This document shows positions 1 to 6,478 of a DNA stretch of 8,893 bases, piece after piece. The translations under genes were made by a program, and so were the position numbers. The notes below the pieces were generated by a model. That model was not told the DNA's origin. It did no database searches and was given only the letters and a program-made list of their open reading frames with translations. The stretch is from JBPBQZ01 sp050955105 (GTDB taxonomy: Bacteria > Pseudomonadota > Gammaproteobacteria > Burkholderiales > Burkholderiaceae), in contig JBPBQZ010000134.1 of NCBI GenBank assembly GCA_050955105.1, positions 1 to 8,893 on the forward strand. The letters are read 5' to 3'. Each line of letters starts with the position of its first letter. Positions within the stretch are counted from its first letter, which is position 1.

Positions 1-114
1 TGTGCGCGGCGTCACCGCCACCACCTGCTTGTCTTCCATGATCTGCATCCGCCGAAGGAAATCCGACAGCATGCGCAGCGTTACTGCGTCACGAAAGATG
101 CCCTGACTGGACGC
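1..114 (-). other. Unidentified open reading fragment running off the left edge
   Basis: On the minus strand a frame is open from a stop at 117-115 down to base 1. It reads like real protein: the stretch from the ATG at 72-70 contains LSDFLRRMQIMEDKQVVAV, and the open frame extends 14 codons upstream of that ATG. There is no convincing ribosome binding site before the ATG, so this may be the internal or truncated end of an older gene rather than a true start. I do not recognise the family. The rest of 115-272 shows no gene that I can support; the opposite strand is also open at 42-239 but has no recognisable content. Confidence 0.25.
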
Positions 115-260
115 TTACCAGCCAGATACAGCAGGTTTATCAATATCGTACTCGGACGAGATCGCAGCGAATGGTGCGGCATACGACCATGTGGTACAGC
201 GCGCCGGTTCTGTTTTTTGCGGGGGATATTTTCAAGTAAGATCCGACTATCCTTCAGATA

Positions 261-266
261 AAGGGA
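261..266 (+). promoter_or_regulatory. Ribosome binding site of the LysE-family gene
   Basis: AAGGGA lies six bases before the ATG at 273. It supports that start over the later in-frame ATGs. Confidence 0.6.
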
Positions 267-272
267 TAGCTG

Positions 273-911
273 ATGACTCCGACTACCGCAGTTGCAAGCA
301 TCCTCGCCGCGCTCTTGCTTGGAGCAATGAGTCCAGGCCCTAGTTTCGTATTGGTGGCACGTAACTCTGTTGGCCTGTCCCGCCGCGACGGCGTTGCAAC
401 GGCGGTTGGAATGGGGATCGGAGGAGTTATTTTTAGCGGCGTCGCATTGGCCGGACTCTATACGCTGTTGGCTGCCGTTAACTGGCTTTACATCGCATTG
501 AAACTTGCTGGAGGAGCGTACCTGCTTTATCTCGCATCACGCATCTGGTGCGGGGCATCTGGATCGCTATCCATCGGCGAAAGTGACGAAACGCGCAAAC
601 TCAATGTTCGCAAGTCATTTGTGCTTGGGTTATCCACTCAATTAAGCAACCCAAAGACGGCTATCGTGTACGGAAGCATTTTTGCTGCATTGCTGCCGCA
701 ACATCCGCCTGTATGGTGCTACTTCGCGCTGCCGCCACTCGTGTTTGCCATTGAGGCAGGGTGGTACACAGTCGTCGCGGTGTGCTTTTCCGGTCGTCGT
801 CCGCGTGAACTCTATTTGCGAATAAAAAAATGGGTTGACCGGGTTGCAGCCAGTGCGATTGGCGCGCTTGGCTTTCGGTTGATTTTCACGGCAAACAAAG
901 TCGGCCTGTAG
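273..911 (+). CDS. LysE/RhtB-family amino-acid exporter
   Basis: Predicted inner-membrane exporter of 212 residues, close to the usual 205-210 of the LysE/RhtB family, whose members pump out amino acids such as lysine, threonine, homoserine or related metabolites. The sequence shows the family's N-terminal signature GAMSPGPSFVLVARNSV after the first hydrophobic helix (about residues 5-27). A second conserved motif, QLSNPKTAIVYGSIF, lies near the middle. Hydrophobic segments fall at about 5-27, 42-63, 66-88, 113-140, 147-172 and 187-206, matching a six-helix topology. The charged stretch before the last helix (LRIKKWVDRVAASAIGALG) is also typical. The substrate cannot be read from the sequence. 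No dedicated regulator is adjacent. Base composition looks less GC-rich than in the ribosomal genes downstream, which fits an accessory gene. It appears complete and unbroken. Confidence 0.88.
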   Translation: MTPTTAVASILAALLLGAMSPGPSFVLVARNSVGLSRRDGVATAVGMGIGGVIFSGVALAGLYTLLAAVNWLYIALKLAGGAYLLYLASRIWCGASGSLSIGESDETRKLNVRKSFVLGLSTQLSNPKTAIVYGSIFAALLPQHPPVWCYFALPPLVFAIEAGWYTVVAVCFSGRRPRELYLRIKKWVDRVAASAIGALGFRLIFTANKVGL

Positions 912-922
912 CTAAGGCCAGC

Positions 923-956
923 AAAAAAAAGCGCGTCGCCCCGAAGGGCGACGCGC
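923..956 (-). terminator. Intrinsic terminator serving the minus strand
   Basis: A perfect 11-bp inverted repeat (931-941 with 946-956) encloses a 4-base loop. Read on the minus strand it is GCGCGTCGCCC, TTCG, GGGCGACGCGC, then eight T (930-923). This is a textbook Rho-independent terminator with a UUCG tetraloop. On the plus strand the A-run precedes the stem and no T-run follows, so it does not serve the exporter gene in the usual way. It therefore marks the 3' end of a minus-strand transcription unit ending at 975. Confidence 0.85.
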
Positions 957-974
957 CGGATGGTTGCCGCGCGA

Positions 975-1199
975 TCAGTGCGCGACCATCGACTGCAACT
1001 GCTCGATCACGCCGGATTCGACGAACACGCACGGTTGCCTGTCGGCGATCGGCACGTTGAATACCTTGGCGAAGACCTCGCGTTTCAGATGCGCCAAGCG
1101 GCCCGCCTGTTCGGGCTTAACGCGAGCACCGCCCGCCGGGGCGTCGCTGCGCTGTGGATCGCGCTCGACCAGCGCGACAAAGCTATCGTCGGATAGCTT
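975..1199 (-). pseudogene. 3' remnant of an unrecognised minus-strand gene
   Basis: About 74 codons, in one minus-strand frame from KLSDDSFVALVERD to the C-terminus EQLQSMVAH, end at a TGA at 977-975. A strong intrinsic terminator follows 18 bases further on, which argues that this really is the end of a gene. The stretch contains LKREVFAKVFNVPIADRQ and PCVFVESGVIEQLQ, with a natural-looking amino-acid mix. In-frame methionine codons exist upstream (1244), but the sequence before about 1200 fits another frame better (see the GHKL relic), so I treat this as a truncated remnant. The first residues (LSDDSF) may still belong to the GHKL protein, with the rest joined by a deletion. I do not recognise the family of the C-terminal part. 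Confidence 0.45.
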
Positions 1200-1550
1200 C
1201 TGGTGTTCCGGTGTCCTGCTTGTGGCTTGATGCGACCTTCTCACGCACGATGATCTCGTGTTCCCTACCCATTAAAGCTCCGGGCTTGGAAGGCGGCACT
1301 ATCGCACAAGACGCTCTTGACGTGCAGGTCTTCGAGATACTTGAGTCCAGTAAAACGGCCGAATCCCTTGCCGCCTTCGGCGATCTTGCGATCGGTGTAG
1401 AGCGTAGAGGGACTTGCGCGTAGATTCGTCGGCGTTGAAGACGCTCGGGCTCGTCGACGGTGGTGTTGGAAACCTATAAGGGTATAGGGGATAGCGCGAC
1501 GGCATCCGCTCATTGATCGCCAAGACGGTATCGACAACGCGCTGACGGAT
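1183..1550 (-). pseudogene. Frameshifted relic of a GHKL (HSP90/histidine-kinase-like) ATPase gene
   Basis: Three minus-strand frames, in order, give pieces of one protein type. Piece A (about 1547-1410) has VVDTVLAINERM, resembling the ATP-binding N-box helix, and then FNADE, resembling the end of a DNGIGFN-type box. Piece B (1414-1274) has TLYTDRKIAEGGKGFGRFTG, the glycine-rich lid, continuing LKYLEDLHVKSV and ending RSF. Piece C (1272-1183) has MGREHEIIVREKV and KQDTGT, then a stop. From memory, large GHKL ATPases of the HATPase_c_3 type carry this order: lid motif, then an RSF-MG-EHEIIV stretch, then a TGT segment. The frame changes near 1412 and near 1273. The segment between the N-box and FNADE is far too short, so an internal deletion is likely. 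No intact gene remains. The family call rests on motif recognition only. Confidence 0.55.
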
Positions 1551-1576
1551 CAGTCGATGATCTTGATGCTGCCGCT

Positions 1577-2524
1577 TTACATCGTTACTGGCGTGAGCGT
1601 CGTCGTAATAGCCCTTCCGTCGGTTCGAAATTTCCCCGGACTCACGCCCGTGCTCCGTTTGAAGGCGATGCTGAAAGCCGTATCGGACAGATAGCCGATT
1701 CGAGAGGCGATATCGACCAACGGTTCCTCCGTATTTCGCAACGCTGTACGGGCAATAGCCATGCGCCAATGATTCAGATACTCCAGCGGCGCTTGGCCAA
1801 CCAGCTTACGAAAGCGGTTCGCGAACGCGGTTCTCGACATGGCCACGCTACTGGCCAGCGTCTCGACAGTCCAGCGTTTGCCGGGCTCCGCGTGCATGGT
1901 CGATAGGGCCCTGCCGATCTTCGAGTCCGACAATGCGCCAAGCCAGCCTACGGGCTGAGGCGTTGACTGGAGGTAAGCGCGCAACACGTGAACCAGCGCA
2001 AGCGCAGCCAGGCTACTGCGGGCGACTTCGGCGCCGGAATACAAATCGCCGGTTTCGAGCCTTAAAAGGTCGAGAACTTTGGGCAAGGCGTTCGAACGAA
2101 CGTCGGCTGCATGCAAATGAACCAGCGGTGGAAGATGGCGAAGCAGAAGATCGCTTACATCGTTTTGGAAGGTGAACTGCCCACTGGCCAAGCTCACCGG
2201 TGCCCCGTCACCTTCGCAATAGTGGCGAACCACTCTGTCGTCGTCGCGCTTACGGTAGACGGCTACGCCATCAACTGGCAGGTCGTTCGGATCGCTCGCT
2301 GAGCGAAACGGTCGTCCGGTGGTGAGTAGATAAAAGTCGCCTTCGTCCAAGGCGATTGGCTCCTCCCCTTCGAGCCGCAGGTAGAAGCGGCCAGACAGCA
2401 CGCCCCCGAATTTGATGTGCTGGTAGGCCGGGAAATGCAAATTCCAGGCGCCACGTCCCTCGAACCGAGACGACAGCACACTGCTCACCCTAAGGGTCGA
2501 CAACACATCCGAAAGCGCATCCAT
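1577..2524 (-). CDS. AraC-family transcriptional regulator with N-terminal cupin-type domain
   Basis: A cytoplasmic DNA-binding regulator of 315 residues. The N-terminal half (about 1-180, starting MDALSDVLSTLRVSS, with LEGEEPIALDEGDFYLLTTG and GRPFR) matches the cupin-like sensory domain of AraC proteins (Cupin_6 type). The C-terminal AraC DNA-binding domain has two helix-turn-helix units: about 218-252 (WTVETLASSVAMSRTAFANRF) and 270-292 (VDIASRIGYLSDTAFSIAFK). The usual GVSPGKFR close follows. The gene is complete and is divergent from the oxidoreductase gene at 2623, with 98 bases between them, so it probably senses a small molecule and controls that gene and itself. The effector is unknown. 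No strong ribosome binding site precedes the ATG at 2524-2522, so translation may be weak or the start slightly different. Its 3' end abuts the GHKL relic on the same strand. Confidence 0.9.
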   Translation of the reverse strand: MDALSDVLSTLRVSSVLSSRFEGRGAWNLHFPAYQHIKFGGVLSGRFYLRLEGEEPIALDEGDFYLLTTGRPFRSASDPNDLPVDGVAVYRKRDDDRVVRHYCEGDGAPVSLASGQFTFQNDVSDLLLRHLPPLVHLHAADVRSNALPKVLDLLRLETGDLYSGAEVARSSLAALALVHVLRAYLQSTPQPVGWLGALSDSKIGRALSTMHAEPGKRWTVETLASSVAMSRTAFANRFRKLVGQAPLEYLNHWRMAIARTALRNTEEPLVDIASRIGYLSDTAFSIAFKRSTGVSPGKFRTDGRAITTTLTPVTM

Positions 2525-2622
2525 TTTGTACGATCCGATATTAAAAACGTACTTTTAATTATACAAACGGATGGCCGTGAGCGCGATGATGACGTCAGTC
2601 AATCCATTTGGAGTAATCGGTC
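2525..2622. promoter_or_regulatory. Divergent promoter/operator region between the AraC regulator and the oxidoreductase
   Basis: This 98-base gap is AT-rich in otherwise GC-rich DNA. It contains an inverted repeat TTTGTA (2525-2530) / TACAAA (2562-2567) and, inside it, a tighter one, TTAAAA (2541-2546) / TTTTAA (2553-2558), with six bases between the arms. On the minus strand 2563-2558 reads TATAAT, a perfect -10 hexamer for the AraC gene, though no clear -35 sits at the right distance. For the plus strand, TTGTAC (2526-2531) and TACTTT (2550-2555), 18 bases apart, are a weak promoter candidate. A ribosome binding site GGAG (2610-2613) lies nine bases before the oxidoreductase ATG. The repeats are plausible regulator sites; this is inference. 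Confidence 0.5.
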
Positions 2623-3699
2623 ATGAAGGCATGGGAGCTAGAGAAGTTGGGCGGAAGTCTGCGTCTGGTCGACAGGCCAATTCCCGAGCCGCGCTCAGGT
2701 GGCGTCGTCGTTCGAATGGACGCCTCCGCGCTCATGTCGTACATGAAACCCTACGTTGAGGGAGAGCGGTCGATTTATCATGCTCCAGACAAACCGTTTA
2801 TCCCCGGCGGCAACGGCGTTGGCACCGTTCACACGGTCGGGCCCGATGTTTGGCACTTGAAACGCGGGCAGCGCGTGGTCATTTCCTCACATTTTGTGGC
2901 GCACGAGAATGTCGGTGAGCCTGGGCAGTTCCTGATCGGCGTAACGGCGGTCGGGCCGGTCGCGGAGAAAATCCAAAGCGACTGGCCGGATGGCACCTTG
3001 GCCGAATATGCCTTATTGCCGGCAACGGTAGCCACGCCGGTGGAAGGACTGTCGGACCTTGATTCGACAACCTTGGCGACCACGATGCGCCACATGGTTC
3101 CCTACGGTGGTCTGTTGCGCGGCCGCCTGACTCCCGGGGAAACCTTGTTGGTGTCCGGCGCGACGGGCGCTTATGGCACAGCTGCGGTGCTGGTAGGCCT
3201 GGCCATGGGCGCGGGTCGCGTCGTAGCCATCGGCAGGAATGCGAATGCGCTCGAGAAGATCGCCAAGACCGGCGGTTCGCGAGTCGTTCCCGTGCAGGTG
3301 AGCGGCGATATCCCGTCAGACACCGCGCGTATTCGCGAAGCCGCCGGTGGTGGCGTGCAATTGGCCTTCGACATTGTCGGCGGCGCAACAGACCCCAATA
3401 TGACGTTGACCGCGCTACGCAGTTTGCGTCGCGAGGGGCGCCTGGTGTTGATGGGTTCCATGACGGTGCCACTACCGATCTCCTACATGGAACTCATGAT
3501 GAACGGTTGGGAGATCATCGGCAATTTCATGTATCCCCAAAATACCTATCGACGCTTGTTCGACTTGATTCGCGCAGGCCTGCTCGATTTGAGCGTGATT
3601 CGTCCGCACACGCTGCCTCTGTCCGAGTTACCTCAAGCGATGGAGCTTGCAGCGAAAGCCGGCGGCTTTGAGTGCGTTGTGATGCGCCACGGGGATTGA
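2623..3699 (+). CDS. Medium-chain dehydrogenase/reductase, quinone-oxidoreductase-like (alcohol dehydrogenase superfamily)
   Basis: A cytoplasmic NAD(P)H-dependent oxidoreductase of 358 residues, normal for the MDR superfamily. The N-terminal GroES-like domain (about 1-150) contains IPGGNGVGTV at 60-69 and the GQRVV turn. The Rossmann domain (about 165-310) carries the nucleotide-binding GATGAYG at 178-184 and AFDIVGG. At the places where zinc-dependent alcohol dehydrogenases have the catalytic Cys and the GHE motif, this protein has no Cys (residues 36-38 are ALM) and GGN (62-64). A zinc-independent enzyme such as a quinone or enone reductase is therefore more likely than a classical alcohol dehydrogenase. 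The substrate cannot be assigned. The divergent AraC regulator suggests induction by a substrate-like compound. The gene appears intact. A 7-bp hairpin (3699-3715) follows the stop but has no T-run. Confidence 0.85.
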   Translation: MKAWELEKLGGSLRLVDRPIPEPRSGGVVVRMDASALMSYMKPYVEGERSIYHAPDKPFIPGGNGVGTVHTVGPDVWHLKRGQRVVISSHFVAHENVGEPGQFLIGVTAVGPVAEKIQSDWPDGTLAEYALLPATVATPVEGLSDLDSTTLATTMRHMVPYGGLLRGRLTPGETLLVSGATGAYGTAAVLVGLAMGAGRVVAIGRNANALEKIAKTGGSRVVPVQVSGDIPSDTARIREAAGGGVQLAFDIVGGATDPNMTLTALRSLRREGRLVLMGSMTVPLPISYMELMMNGWEIIGNFMYPQNTYRRLFDLIRAGLLDLSVIRPHTLPLSELPQAMELAAKAGGFECVVMRHGD

Positions 3700-3837
3700 T
3701 CACCTACAAGGTGATAAAGCTGGGTGTTGGCCGAACGGAAGAGGCGACCGGGGCCGGGCAGTCGGGTAAACTGACTCCTCCTGTTAATTGTTGCCGCGGC
3801 CGATGTCTGCAACGAATCGCGTCCGGCGGTGAGACTC

Positions 3838-5733
3838 ATGTCCGAAGTGTTCCAAGCGTCCCCGTCATCCCCGGCATTCGAAATTCTCAACGATGTTTTC
3901 GGCTACCGGGCGTTTCGCGGCGCCCAATCTGAAATCGTCGAGCATGTAGTCGACGGCGGCGATTGCCTGGTGCTGATGCCAACGGGCGGCGGCAAGTCCT
4001 TGTGCTATCAGATTCCCGCGCTGGTTCGGCAACGGCAAGGCTTGGGCGTTGGTATTGTCGTGTCACCGCTCATTGCGTTGATGCAGGATCAGGTCGATGC
4101 TTTGACCGAAGCGGGCGTGCGCGCTGCTTACCTGAACTCGTCGCTCGACTCGTCGCAGGCTGCCGCGGTTGAGCGCGCTTTACTGAACGGCGAGATCGAC
4201 CTGCTCTACGTCGCGCCGGAACGGCTGACCACCAGCCGCTTCCTCGACCTGATGACTCGCGCAAAGATCGGTTTGTTCGCGATCGACGAAGCGCATTGCG
4301 TTTCTCAGTGGGGGCATGATTTCCGCCCCGAGTACAGTCGTCTGTCGGTGTTGCACGAGCGCTTCCCGATGGTGCCGCGCATTGCGCTCACGGCTACTGC
4401 GGATGCGCAGACTCGCGAGGAAATCGTCCAGCGGCTGGCGCTCGACGGCGCGCGCGTGTTCGTGTCGAGCTTCGATCGACCCAACATCTTCTATCGCATC
4501 GTCGAGAAAGACAATCCGCGTGCGCAGCTACTCGAGTTCATTCAGGCCGAGCACGTGCGCGGCGGTGTGGGCGATGCCGGCATTGTTTACTGCCTGTCGC
4601 GCCGCAAGGTCGAGGAAACGGCCGCGTGGCTGGTGACGCAAGGAATCCGCGCGCTGCCGTACCACGCTGGCATGGACGTCGAAACCCGCACGCTGCATCA
4701 GAAGCGCTTCCAGCGCGAAGAGGGCATCGTTATGGTCGCTACCATTGCCTTCGGCATGGGTATCGATAAGCCCGATGTTCGGTTCGTCGCGCACATGGAT
4801 CTGCCCCGCAGCGTCGAGGGCTATTACCAGGAGACCGGGCGTGCGGGTCGCGATGGTCAGCCTGCAAACGCCTGGATGGCCTACGGCCTGGCGGATGTGG
4901 TGCAGCAACGACGCATGATCGATGAGTCGGAGGCAGACGATCTGCACAAGCGCATCTCCGGCGGCAAGCTCGATGCACTGCTGGGCCTTTGCGAAACCGC
5001 CGGCTGCCGACGCGTCTCGCTACTGGCCTACTTCGGTGAAGAGCGTGCGCCATGCGGCAATTGCGATACCTGCGTCGCGCCGCCCGAAACCTGGGACGGC
5101 ACCCGCGAAGCGCAAATGGCACTGTCATGTGTTTATCGCGTTGGCCGAGCGGGAGGCGTCCACTACGGCGCCGGGCATCTGATCGACATCTTGCGCGGCA
5201 ATGCCAACGCGCGGGTCACTGAGCGCGGCCACGATCGCCTGTCGACTTTCGGCGTCGGCGCGCAGGCGTCGGACGCGCAATGGCGCGCCACCTTCAGGCA
5301 GTTGGTGGCATACGGCTTCCTGGCCGTGGACGCGAACGGACACGGGGCGCTTACCTTGACCGACGCCAGCCGCGGCGTATTGAAAGGTGATGTCAACGTC
5401 ACGCTGCGCCGGCTGCGCGAAAAAGCCCAGCGAAGCGCCCGCGGTGCCAAGGCGGTGGACCCGGCCGCGGCCTTGAGCGGCGAGGCCCACGCATGTTGGG
5501 AACGGCTGCGCGCCTGGCGCAGCGAGACGGCCAAGGCCGACGGCGTGCCCGCCTATGTCATTTTCCACGACAGCACACTGGCCGAAATCGCACGCACCGC
5601 GCCTGGCGATATCGAGGGTCTGCGCACTATTCCTGGCATCGGCGCCCGCAAACTGGAGCGCTTCGGCGGCGATCTGCTAAAGATCGTGCGCGGCGAGGCG
5701 GCGCCGATCGGCGCTGCCGCGCACGATGCGTAG
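3838..5733 (+). CDS. recQ: ATP-dependent DNA helicase RecQ
   Basis: A 3'-to-5' superfamily 2 DNA helicase acting in recombination and replication-fork repair. The protein is 631 residues (E. coli RecQ has 609). Visible parts, in order: motif 0 FGYRAFRGAQ (21-30), Walker A TGGGKS (49-54), DEAH (150-153) followed by the aromatic-rich loop (QWGHDFRPEY), ALTATAD near 180, and QETGRAGRDG (331-340) with the arginine finger. The zinc-binding cysteines are C390, C406, C409 and C412. A winged-helix region follows, then a C-terminal HRDC domain (about 549-617) with TIPGIGARKLERFG. All catalytic residues are present. I chose ATG 3838 because GGTGAG (3828-3833) precedes it; the GTG at 3829 overlaps that site and lacks its own. 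The gene lies 210 bases upstream of the str operon, in the same direction, with no evident terminator between them. Confidence 0.97.
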   Translation: MSEVFQASPSSPAFEILNDVFGYRAFRGAQSEIVEHVVDGGDCLVLMPTGGGKSLCYQIPALVRQRQGLGVGIVVSPLIALMQDQVDALTEAGVRAAYLNSSLDSSQAAAVERALLNGEIDLLYVAPERLTTSRFLDLMTRAKIGLFAIDEAHCVSQWGHDFRPEYSRLSVLHERFPMVPRIALTATADAQTREEIVQRLALDGARVFVSSFDRPNIFYRIVEKDNPRAQLLEFIQAEHVRGGVGDAGIVYCLSRRKVEETAAWLVTQGIRALPYHAGMDVETRTLHQKRFQREEGIVMVATIAFGMGIDKPDVRFVAHMDLPRSVEGYYQETGRAGRDGQPANAWMAYGLADVVQQRRMIDESEADDLHKRISGGKLDALLGLCETAGCRRVSLLAYFGEERAPCGNCDTCVAPPETWDGTREAQMALSCVYRVGRAGGVHYGAGHLIDILRGNANARVTERGHDRLSTFGVGAQASDAQWRATFRQLVAYGFLAVDANGHGALTLTDASRGVLKGDVNVTLRRLREKAQRSARGAKAVDPAAALSGEAHACWERLRAWRSETAKADGVPAYVIFHDSTLAEIARTAPGDIEGLRTIPGIGARKLERFGGDLLKIVRGEAAPIGAAAHDA

Positions 5734-5746
5734 GGCTCGAAAGTGA

Positions 5747-5776
5747 TTGACTCGTCTCATTTGAACCGTCTATGAT
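5747..5776 (+). promoter_or_regulatory. Sigma-70-type promoter of the str operon
   Basis: TTGACT (5747-5752) and TATGAT (5771-5776) are separated by 18 bases; each hexamer matches the consensus at five of six positions. Transcription would start near 5783, giving a leader of about 160 bases before rpsL. The strength and position fit a highly expressed ribosomal protein operon. I see no clear attenuator in the leader. Confidence 0.75.
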
Positions 5777-5943
5777 GCGAGGTTCCGGTTTTTGCAAAGC
5801 CCGCGTCCAGTTCGACGTGCGCCCCATATTCGAGTCGCCCGAGTGCATCGGCGGCTTTTCGCGTTAGGGCTCAGCTGCTCTTGCCGGTTCCATGGCCGCT
5901 TGCCCGGCCCCAAGACTTCGATTATTTTCGCGGGAATTTTTTA

Positions 5944-6321
5944 ATGCCAACCATCAATCAGCTGGTTCGCAAGCCGCGTACTTCTGCTCAGGTAAAGAGC
6001 AAAAGTCCGGCCTTGCAGGACTGCCCCCAGCGGCGCGGCGTGTGCACTCGCGTGTACACCACCACGCCGAAAAAGCCGAACTCCGCGCTGCGTAAGGTCG
6101 CCAAGGTTCGTCTGACGAACGGCTTCGAAGTGATCTCGTACATTGGCGGCGAAGGCCACAATCTGCAGGAACACTCGGTCGTACTGATTCGCGGCGGCCG
6201 CGTGAAGGATTTGCCGGGTGTGCGCTATCACATGGTGCGTGGCTCGCTCGATACGCAAGGCGTTAAGGATCGTAAGCAGTCGCGTTCGAAGTACGGCGCC
6301 AAGCGCGCCAAAAAGGGCTGA
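5944..6321 (+). CDS. rpsL: 30S ribosomal protein S12
   Basis: S12 sits at the decoding centre of the 30S subunit and helps control translational accuracy. The protein is 125 residues, full length for the family, starting MPTINQLVRKPR. The conserved loops are intact: TPKKPNSALRKVAKVRL (41-57) and GGRVKDLPGVRYH (84-96). Lys43 and Lys88, where streptomycin-resistance substitutions commonly arise, are both wild type, and Asp89, the usual methylthiolation site, is present. The frame is open upstream to an ATG at 5881, but that 21-residue extension does not belong to S12. The start at 5944 is set by the family N-terminus, with GGGA (5932-5935) as a modest ribosome binding site. First gene of the str operon, followed 157 bases later by rpsG. 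Confidence 0.98.
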   Translation: MPTINQLVRKPRTSAQVKSKSPALQDCPQRRGVCTRVYTTTPKKPNSALRKVAKVRLTNGFEVISYIGGEGHNLQEHSVVLIRGGRVKDLPGVRYHMVRGSLDTQGVKDRKQSRSKYGAKRAKKG

Positions 6322-6350
6322 TCGAATCAGTTCTGTAGCAAAAATAGAGT

Positions 6351-6454
6351 GCCGCGGCGTGTCTCGCGCGGCGGTGCCGGCCAAGCCGGTGCTGCTGAGT
6401 AAGTGTTCACCCGGTCGATAGCGACTAGTCGGTGAAACGCGGGGAATGATCCCC
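6351..6454 (+). promoter_or_regulatory. Structured rpsL-rpsG intercistronic region, candidate S7 autoregulatory element
   Basis: The 157-base gap contains several RNA stem-loops. One pairs 6371-6381 with 6385-6395 (11 pairs including three G-U, loop CAA). Another pairs GCCGCG (6351-6356) with CGCGGC (6367-6372) and shares 6371-6372 with the first, so the two exclude each other. A third pairs TTCACC (6406-6411) with GGTGAA (6431-6436), with an inner GTCG/CGAC helix (6414-6417/6422-6425). A fourth pairs GGGGA/TCCCC (6441-6445/6450-6454) just before the rpsG ribosome binding site. In E. coli, S7 binds the rpsL-rpsG intercistronic RNA to repress its own synthesis. That the same applies here is inference from position and structure, not from a matched consensus. 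Confidence 0.4.
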
Positions 6455-6478
6455 AACTGAAAAGGTAAGAGGAAGGAA

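Noticed and set aside
931..956. The same hairpin considered as the terminator of the exporter gene on the plus strand.
   Set aside because: On the plus strand the A-run precedes the stem and no T-run follows, so the polarity fits the minus strand.
960..1423. Overlapping plus-strand open frames of 78-89 codons.
   Set aside because: Their translations are arginine- and serine-rich without motifs. The minus strand explains this stretch better, with a recognisable relic and a correctly oriented terminator.
3699..3715. ATCACCT/AGGTGAT hairpin right after the oxidoreductase stop, considered as its terminator.
   Set aside because: The stem is only 7 bp with a 3-base loop, and TAAAGC rather than a T-run follows. 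At best it is weak, so it is not listed as a terminator.
3829..3837. GTG at 3829 as an earlier recQ start.
   Set aside because: It overlaps the GGTGAG that serves as the ribosome binding site of the ATG at 3838, and it has no site of its own.
4528..5568. Several minus-strand open frames of 120-150 codons opposite recQ.
   Set aside because: RecQ is unbroken with all helicase motifs. The opposing frames have no start signals or family features and are antisense shadows.
5881..5943. An upstream in-frame ATG that would lengthen S12 by 21 residues.
   Set aside because: The family N-terminus MPTINQLVRKPR begins exactly at 5944, and the added residues have no counterpart in S12.
6380..6396. A 17-base sequence, GCCAAGCCGGTGCTGCT, found here and again near the right edge inside fusA (about 8873-8889).
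   Set aside because: The second copy is ordinary coding sequence for the conserved AKPVLL of EF-G. The match is short and GC-rich, and most likely coincidence.
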